This document shows positions 56,770 through 64,000 of a DNA stretch of 64,000 bases, one piece after another (within the stretch, counting starts at the first letter, position 1; the number at the start of each line of letters is the position of its first letter). The translations under genes and the position numbers were made by a program. A model generated the notes under the pieces. The model ran no database searches and had not been told where the DNA came from. It was given only the letters and a program-made list of their open reading frames with translations. Source of the stretch: Scilla litardierei (taxonomy: Eukaryota > Streptophyta > Magnoliopsida > Asparagales > Asparagaceae); contig CM061142.1 in NCBI GenBank assembly GCA_030789695.1, positions 353,933,486 to 353,997,485 of the forward strand. The letters are read 5' to 3'.

Positions 56770-57611
56770 TTAGATGCAGGAGCTCTCATAGGCGTTACAT
56801 CTGAATTCGTCCATCTCATTCAGTCGAAGGAGGCATTGCTCCTCTGCACTCTTGCAATCATAGTTTAGGTGCCTAATAATCAAGTATGCTCTATGCTCCA
56901 AATCCACCGGGAGGTGATATGCTTTTCCATACACTAGAAGAAAAGGGGAAGTTCCAAATGGATTTTTGAAGGTGGTCCGGTATGCCCACAATGCATCGTT
57001 TAATTTTGAGGCCCAGTCTCTTCTTGAGTTCGTCACTGTCTTCTATAGGATGCTCTTGATCTATATATTGGAGATTTCTCCTTAACCGCTTGTCTGAGGG
57101 TGGTAGGCAAGCCCAATCCGGTGGCGCACTCTGTATTTCTTTAGGAGGGACTCACATTTGTTTTCGTGGAAGTTCTTTCCCCGTAACTTATGACTACCCT
57201 TGGGACTCCAAATATGGGGAATATGTTCCTTTTGAAGAATTTAGTAACCACTCGTGCGTCGTTGGTTGGCAAGGCTATTGCATCGATCCATTTGGAAACG
57301 TACTCCACCGCAACTAATATGTATTCACTGCCATGACTAGACGAGAATGGCCCCATGAAATCGATTCCCCAGACGTCGAATATCTCTACTTCCAATATGC
57401 TATTCAGTGGCATCTCGTTCCTTCTAAAGATATTTCTTGTCCTTTGACATCGGTCACACCCCTTAACAAAATCATTTGCATCGTTGAACCCGATAGGCCA
57501 GTAGAAACCACATTGGATGATTTTTGTTGCGGTATTGGTCGTGCTTACATGCCCCCTACATGGTAGATCATGACAGTCCGATATAATGGATGTCACCTCA
57601 CTTTCTGGCAT
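56770..57611 (-). pseudogene. Athila-M integrase
   Basis: Two open parts. 57611-57141: zinc finger (CHDLPCRGH...CDRCQR), VWGIDFMGPF with the first catalytic Asp, and SKWIDAIA. The second catalytic position reads VVISYGE, so the expected Asp is a Tyr. Then, in shifted frames, AYHPQTSG, a stop, and GEISN with the catalytic Glu (near 57075-57100). 57036-56770: RDWASKLNDALWAYRTTFKNPFGTSPF and the VYGKAYHLPVDLEHRAY segment that is characteristic of Athila integrase. It is inactive. Confidence 0.9.
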
Positions 57612-57950
57612 GCATCTTCTGATGATTCCGTCGCTGCAAGTCTTGTATAAGAAGGGATTGTCCCAGAAATAGCTCCTAACATCATGTAAGAACTTCTTAC
57701 ATTACTATGAGGTAATGTCGTATGGTATGATTCTGTATGCAAGGAAGTTCATGATATCTGCCAACCACGATGTCTCGGCTACAGTGACGGCGAACAATTG
57801 ATTATCAGGAAAGGAGTCATCTATTAGGAGAGAGGTGTATGAATTCTCATAGATGAGGCGAGATAGATGGTCCACTATCACACTCTCGACTCCCTTCTTA
57901 TCTCTAATCTACAAGTCAAACTCTTGTAGAAAAAGGATCCATCGAATTAG

Positions 57951-59290
57951 TCATGGTTTGGCATCTTTCTTGTTTAGCAAGTACTGGAGAGCAGCGTGGT
58001 TTGTATGAATGATAACCTTCGATCCAACAAGGTACGAGCGGAATTTCCCAATGGCGAAGATCACGACTAGCAATTCTTTCTCCGTCATGGTATAGTTTCT
58101 TCGAGCTTCATCTAGGGTATTACTAGTGTAGTATATAGCATGAAGCTTGCTATCTTTTCTTTGACCCAAAACTACTCCAACAGCAAAATCACTAGTATCA
58201 CAAATCAGCTCAAAATGTAGGCTCCAATATGGGGGTTGAATGATGGGTGCATAGATGAGCTCCTTTTTCAATCTGTTAAAAGCTGCAAGACACTCGTTAT
58301 AAAGATAAAGGAGACATAATAGTTCTGTAAGAGGTCGTGCAATCTTGGAGAAATCCTTGATGAAGAGATGGTAGAACCCACGTGACCAAGGAAGCTCCTA
58401 ATCTCATTCATGTTTGTGGGGGTGGGTGGGTGGTAGCCCTTCAATGATCTCTATTTTGAACCTATCAACTTCGATGCCCCATGAAGAAATGATGTGTCCT
58501 ACCACTACTCCCTCTTGCACAATAAAATGTCATTTTCCTAGTTCAATAGTAGATTAACCTCTTGTCATCTTTGTAACATCCTAGTCAGATTTCTTAAGCA
58601 TGTGTCGAAGATCGTGCCATAGATGGAGAAATCGTCCATAAATACCTCCATGATGTTCTCTACAAAGTTAGAGAATATGTTGGTCTTTCACCATTGAAAT
58701 GTGGTAGGTGCATTACATAATCTAAATGGCATTCTTCGATAGGCGAAGGTGCCATATGGACATGTAAAGGTGGTCTTCTCTTGGTCATCGGCTTGGATAG
58801 GTATTTGGAAAAATCTAGAATACCCATCATGGAAGTAAAAATGTGAATTCATGGCTAGACACTCAAGCATATGATCAATGAATGGAAGGGGGACATGGTC
58901 CTTACAGGTGGCCTAATTAAGCTTTCTATAATTAATACACATCTGCCACCCGGTGACGATCCTGGTGGGTATAAGTTTGTCTTTATCGTTTTCACCACCG
59001 TCATACCTCCCTTCTTCAGAACTACTTGAACCAGGCTAAGCCACTTACTATCAGATATATGATAGCTTATTCTCGCTTCAAGTAATTTCAAGACTTCCAT
59101 CTTAACTACCTCCTTCTTGTTAGGGTTAAGTCGCCTTTAAGGCTTAATAAAGGTAGCGTTGCCATCCTCGAGAAGGATCCTATGTGTGTATAGACCGAGG
59201 CTATGTTATTTTATGTCATCTATAGTGTATCTTATGACACTTTTGTACTCTCTAAGGATGGTTAGGAGGCTATGAAGCTTGGTATCTGTT
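57951..59290 (-). pseudogene. Athila-M reverse transcriptase and RNase H
   Basis: The minus strand shows RT from about 59290, with many breaks: ISDSKWLSLVQVVLKKGGMT (59000-59060), FHDGYSRFFQIPIQ, DQEKTTFTCPYGTFAYRRMPF and NAPTTFQ (58688-58870), and the active site FMDDFSIYG (about 58627-58653). RNase H follows at 58271-57951: CDTSDFAVGVVLGQ, YTMTEKELLVVIFA and HTNHAALQYLL, which retain the acidic residues. There are stops and frameshifts between these blocks. Confidence 0.9.
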
Positions 59291-60047
59291 AAGAAGAATT
59301 TACAATGACTGGGTAAGTGGAGTTTCTTCTAAAGAATGCATACTTTAAATTGGGAGGAAGTGGTTTGAGTTCTACCTTAGGAGGTTTGATGTTCTCCTTT
59401 TCTGTTACCTCGATTTGTGTCATCTCTCTCAGAGGTTTATTGTCTTGGCGTGCCGATGCTTCATCAGATGTTTCTAAGGATCCGACGTCATCTTTGTAGT
59501 CCCCTTGAATCAAAGTGTCATGAAAGTGAGTCTGAGGATCTTGGTGAGCTGCGATCTCTGAAGTTGACGCATCTTCTGGTGATGACATAAATGTGCTTAT
59601 CCGGTAGCATATCTTAATGAATTGTGATGCTTCCTCTCGGTGTGCAGTTGATTCCTGCCCGATAACGGGTTGTTTAGAAGAAGTGGAAAATCCATCGTTG
59701 TTGAAGCTTTCTATAGCCAGACTGCTTGCCAGGAGTATGTCAAGGGATGAAAATTGTATGGACATGGAAGGCATGTACCCTTGAGAGCTCTATGGATCTT
59801 CTTCTTGGTAAAAAGGAGTAGAATGATCTGTCTAACTATAGTTGTATGTATGAGGTAGTGGATTGCAGGGATAATTTTTGAACTGCTGCTGGCCAAATAT
59901 GTGTTCTTGCACGCTGCACATTCCAGAACTCACTAAGACTACTTGAATGAAAGAATTTGCCCACATCCTCAGCTGGGCTATATGCTGTGTCAGACTTTCC
60001 ATCTTACTTGCAATAACTGCAGCGGTACAAATGGCTAGCATCATCAC
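59291..60047 (-). pseudogene. Athila-M gag-pol linker with gag remnant
   Basis: At 59832-60047 the frame ends in a Gag-like end (SKMESLTQHIAQL, MCSVQEHIFGQQQFKNYPCNP, HTYNYS). At 59289-59774 an acidic linker ends in PPKVELKPLPPNLKYAFF and YPVIVNSS, the stretch just before RT in Athila polyproteins. The Gag core and protease DSG motif are absent, so roughly a kilobase or more has been deleted. Confidence 0.75.
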
Positions 60048-60150
60048 AAAAACCTGTGTTCATATGCAATATAAGAAAAGGGAACAAATGAATATGTGAT
60101 AAAGAAATGTGTAGTCTAGCGATAATGAATAAACCAAATATCAAGCCGTG

Positions 60151-60170
60151 CCTCCCTGTTAATGACGCCA
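60151..60170 (-). promoter_or_regulatory. Decayed primer binding site of Athila-M
   Basis: The minus strand reads TGGCGTCATTAACAGGGAGG. The Athila primer site for tRNA-Asp is TGGCGCCGTTGCCGGGGA, so most positions are kept. Confidence 0.7.
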
Positions 60171-60177
60171 GGAAACT

Positions 60178-61855
60178 TGTTGTCTTCGATATTTATACCG
60201 CAAGTGCACTGTGTAGTTATAGCGCTATACATGTCATCCACTGGGAGGCTGTTGTAGGGTACTGGTTTCTTTCACGGTTATTAGCTACGTGATCGAAATG
60301 AGGATAATAAGTATTAATACTAATAAGAAATACAATTGGGAAAAGCACTAGGACCAAGGTATCCCCACCATTGGATAAAAGTTAGGATTGAATTGGTTGG
60401 TTGATTGTTGAATTCATGGGCTAGGGAGAGATTGTCTAACCTAAGGGCATTCTCCTACCCCCCCCAACTTCGTGACGCAATGATAGGATATCCCCTTATG
60501 TTATCCCTTCCCCCACTCTCATGATGCCATGATAGGACTACCTATCACATATCGAAGCCAACTCCCATTGGTGCATCGATATGCGATAGGTGCATTACGT
60601 CTGACAAATGTCTTCATTCTTCTTCCACGCCACTTCTATGGATTATGATTCAGATCTGTGCTAGGAGGGCTCTAATCTACACTTGACTCCCATCAGCAAT
60701 GTGGATGGTATGGATCAATGTAGGGATTGAAAACCCTAGATTAACCCCAGCTCTCGCCATCGACTAATCTATTTATCCACAAGGGAAGAGATCAATGTGC
60801 AATGATAATATCATCCTAGCATACCCCTAATCTCTAATTATTCAACAATTAATCAAATCTCATCATTCCTTGGTGAACTCCAATGGGGTTCAACCCATGC
60901 CCTAATTGGGCGACTACTCACGATCCATTAAGGGATATGTAATCAAAATCATGAATTGAATAGCCATGGCAATGTAGAATGAGTAGAGATAGATAATCAA
61001 ACAATCCACGATGCAAGAAATTATAGAAAACAAATTCTATTGCAATAAAGAGAACAAAATACAAATAAAACCAAGAGAACTAATAAAGTTGCAAAGAATT
61101 AAGAACAAGTACACATGAGAAAATCCAGATAAAAGCTCAAAAGCTTGCAAAAAAGCATCATCCCCTTCAGAGTAAGAAGAAATGTATTTATAGTCTACAG
61201 AAATTCCCAAAAATCCCAATTCTGCCCTTGGTTGCGCCCAGGAAACCCTCGGAACCACTATTCGACGCTGTCAAGTCATATTCAATATAGTCGCATTGCC
61301 TAAAGGTTGTAAGTTAACCGCTCTGTCTCGATGTCGATGAAACCATGTAGAAATCTATGTGACACATTGTTTCATATTTAGATCCTTTAGAATATTCTTC
61401 CAAACGGTCGTGTGGAGCGACCGTTTGGTGGCATTAGCTTCTCGATGTGAAGTGGTTGCGTCGTCTGCCAAATGACCGCGTTGATGACACTTTTCCTTCA
61501 TCTTTGCCCTACAACGATTCAGTCGTTTCATCTGATCACACGACCGCATCGAATGGGCCTTGCTTTTCCTCAAGCTATCCTGATGACGCGACTGTTTCAC
61601 TCTGCCACGCGATCGCATGTGGCAAGTTTTCCTTCATTTCCCTTTGGTTTTTGTCTCACATTGCTTCTCGCTTCGTTCCATCACTTTTACCTTACTTTAG
61701 GGTCCCAAAATCTTTCATTTGCACCTGAAATATGCACAAGGGACCCAAAAGTAAAAAGAAACCAAAAACGGAGAAAATGGAGTGGAACAGTGAATGAAAT
61801 AGTATGAAATGCACATGGAATAAGCACAAAATATATACATAATAAACACTCATCA
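60178..61855 (-). repeat. 5' LTR of Athila-M (about 1.68 kb)
   Basis: On the minus strand it starts TGATGAGTGTTTATTATG at 61855, a form common to Athila LTRs, and ends near GAAGACAACA at about 60178, just before the primer site. It includes the motif cluster at 61265-61620 and a TATA-like TATAAATACA near 61190. The inner border is accurate to a few bases only. Confidence 0.7.
61265..61620. repeat. Cluster of near-palindromes in the Athila-M LTR
   Basis: AAACGGTCGTGTGG, GAGCGACCGTTT, AATGACCGCGTTGATG, CACGACCGCATCGA, GACGCGACTG and CACGCGATCGCATG. It lies upstream of the TATA-like box on the minus strand, as in Athila-P. Confidence 0.65.
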
Positions 61856-63115
61856 CTAGTGCTAACCAAATTAAGTTTTCACTTAAAAATAATCTCTCTA
61901 AATTTTACATAAGAGATCAATTATAGTTACCTAACTTGATTCTTAATCACCACAATCTCAACTTGTAAGAAATATGTAAGTAGCAAAAATTAAACTCAGT
62001 TGCAAGTATAGAGATAAACGCACACAAGAAAAATAAGAGCAATGCAAAGACATAAGAATTATCTTGGTTTATCTAAACCTAGGGCTACCTCTAGTCCTAA
62101 GCTATGCTTGGAGTTAATCCACTATTCAATCTCCTAAGGAGAAGGTTACGCTTGCCTCATATCTGAGGACTTTCACATGCCTCCCTATAAGAGGACTTAT
62201 ACAACCACCTCTCCAAATGAGGATTTTTCAATCAAACCTCTTCAACAAGAGGACCATAACAACCGTGGATTTTTCTATGCAGTTACTACCACACACTTGT
62301 GGTTTTACAACTTACTCTTTTGTTGAATAAAGTACAAAGCTATTAAAGCTTTTCCAATTAAAGCTTGTGTATGAAAAGTGTGGCTAAGGAGATGTTTTTT
62401 ATCTCAGGAAGATAGATATGAGCACTATATGGAGATTAAAGAAACTAGGCTAAGAGATTGTTTAAAAGCTTTAAAGAATTTTGGCCAAATAGAGATTTTT
62501 ACTTTTAGGAAGGTAGAGCACAAGAGAGCTTGAACGATTGTTTTTCTCTTTGAAAATTTCTCTTTGAAATTTTACAAAAAACCTCATATCAAACCAACAT
62601 ATATAGCCCCTCGGTCTTCACAAAACAGATTGCCCAAAAAGCCCTCTAGCGGTTAGAAAAGCGTTTAGTAAAATATGATCGTTGTAGGCCAAATAGCTAG
62701 CACTAGTTAACTATTGTATACTTACTATTCGATTAGTTTTCAGGTAGTCAATTAGTTGATGTACATTGGTCGACTAGTCCAAGCATGTCCCAGGAGAAGA
62801 TTGTTCTCTATAAAAACGAGTCGACCATATTCTAGTCCTAGTCGACCCGTGTACAATAGCTAGTCGACTAGGTCCATCGCTACATTCAACTGGTTTTTTG
62901 ACATGCTGCAAGCCAGTTATCAGGCATTGTAGCTTGTCGACTGGATGTCAGTCGAGTCTATTAGTCTACCTGAATAAGCTATGGTTTGACCTTAAAACTT
63001 AGAAATAAGTTTTGAAAACTTTTAAAACATTTTAAAACATACCATTTTTCTACGTGTGTTCAAGCTTCAATTGAAAGTCTTAAACAATCTAAGAAAAGTT
63101 ACTGTTAAGGCCAAA
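61856..63115 (-). repeat. LTR-like remnant, probably copia (SIRE-like)
   Basis: No gene is seen. The layout resembles 20529-22373 on the same strand: a stretch about sap-like short repeats (GAGGACTTTCACATGCC, GAGGACTTATACAACC, near 62160-62260), then AT-rich DNA, then a cluster of TAGTCGACTA-like words at 62700-62960. The ends are not defined. Confidence 0.4.
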
Positions 63116-64000
63116 AATGACCGAACCAATTGTGTTGGTGACGTGGACCCTTCCTGATGAGTCAAAGTCTCGTCAGTAGGTTGAGTGGGACCTTAGGTTG
63201 GAAGGAAATGGGTCGTTGATGGATGATGGATGTCTTTTGGTGCTCAATCGACCCTCAAGCAATTCGTATATCGATCGATCGAGGCTGAGAAGCTCTAGAA
63301 CGACCCTCGCATATGAATGAGGCTCGTTAACCTGCACTACATGGTAGCGTCATTGGAGCCAGATCTGGGTCCCGACCCAAATCTTCTCTAATGCTTAAGT
63401 TAGAATGTGAACTTAAGGAAGAGAGGGAGCTTGGAGCAGCTGAGATCGACCCACGGAGGTTCGTCTCAGATCTGACGTAGGAAGCTCTTTTGTGGAAGAA
63501 ATGTAAGCTGAAAGAGTAGAGTCTATGTATTAGATCTCGTACCTTGGGAGTTGGAACCCTTTTACCATTGTCTTTTCAAGTATTTATAGGCATTGTTCTG
63601 ATGATTGTGAGTAATCGTCCCTCATTGATTCAGGCGGGATATTCTTCGGGATTGGTGATAACGGCTCCCATTGACTCGGTTCCATTAACTCCTCCCTAAG
63701 TATCAGTGGGAGCTTAATGGTCGAGTGAACCGTTCATTTGACTGGGTATTACTCTGCCTTAATGACGGGTTTCACATCGTAGGCATTAAACGGGTCGGAT
63801 ATCTCAATACTGCTTCTTGATCCGTACCCGTGGACCAACAATGGCCCCCATCATGTGTGTCTGAGGAAACAGCACTGATGGAGACTGCCTGATGTGTATT
63901 CTCCTTAAATGCACATGGTTTTTGAAATGTTTGATTTGATTTGTACTGCCAAAAACCCTTTCGTTCCTGGATTGATCCTAGTCGATCCTTGAGGCCGGTC
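63116..64000 (-). repeat. LTR-like remnant at the right edge
   Basis: Non-coding, with a TATA box on the minus strand (CCTATAAATACTTG, near 63585-63597) in an LTR-like context. It might be a Ty3/gypsy LTR that continues past the window. No terminus or gene is seen. Confidence 0.3.

Larger units (their letters stand above)
53942..61855 (-). mobile_element. Athila-like element (Athila-M), decayed
   Basis: Minus-strand order: 5' LTR (61855 to about 60178), decayed primer site, remnant of gag, RT, RNase H, integrase, a 1.4-kb spacer with repeated near-palindromes, the extra Athila ORF, then the copia insertion at 53941. Its 3' LTR is not in the window; the ORF continues left of the copia for about 110 bp before Athila-P sequence begins. 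Many stops and frameshifts make it older than the elements inside it. Confidence 0.85.

Noticed and set aside
61447..61807. Ser/Thr-rich plus-strand frames at the right side
   Set aside because: They lie in the Athila-M LTR, overlap each other and resemble nothing.

Overview
The window is plant nuclear heterochromatin. The lineages seen (Ty3/gypsy Tat, Athila and chromovirus; Ty1/copia) are those of flowering-plant genomes. I find no convincing host gene. Nearly everything is LTR retrotransposons, complete or broken and repeatedly inserted into one another, plus small DNA transposons, microsatellites and a GC-rich 81-bp satellite. The species cannot be named from the sequence.

Layout. 1-9685: 3' part of a plus-strand Tat-type element (copy 1): an 81-bp tandem array (1-5826), a 2.9-kb non-coding 3' region, and a 948-bp 3' LTR (8738-9685). 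9984-10369: fold-back MITE-like element. 11096-19396: complete minus-strand element with very long LTRs, a coding-free 1.1-kb interior and TSD TTAAA; its left LTR carries a 614-bp hAT-like MITE (14163-14776) that is absent from the right LTR. 19402-22373: minus-strand copia remnant (gag, PBS, LTR). 23770-27668: minus-strand chromovirus-like 5' LTR plus broken gag. 27669-31479 and 44526-about 45940: plus-strand Athila-like remnant ('Athila-P'), split by a complete 13-kb Tat element (copy 2, 31480-44520, TSD GTGTT). 46054-53941: complete minus-strand copia element (TSD GTAAT). About 45941-46053 and 53942-61855: minus-strand Athila-like element ('Athila-M'), interrupted by the copia and apparently by Athila-P. 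61856-64000: further LTR-like remnants.

Tat copy 2 shows the whole plan of the family: LTR, PBS, Gag, protease, RT, RNase H, a second RNase H, integrase, an 81-bp array, a 2.9-kb 3' region, a polypurine tract and the LTR. It shows that the satellite at the left edge is the expanded 3' UTR array of a second copy. Copy 2 is inactive: three in-frame stops in gag and a deletion with frameshift inside the integrase core.

Points most worth a second look: the satellite living inside a retrotransposon 3' UTR, with linked-variant higher-order structure; PPT-like plus TATA modules repeated between that array and the LTR; near-palindromic motif clusters recurring at equivalent places in both Athila-like elements; a young copia whose stops are all TAG and whose leader carries a GGCC-rich block; and the nested insertion order, much of it dated by TSDs, LTR pairs and an empty site. 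All comparisons were made by eye.
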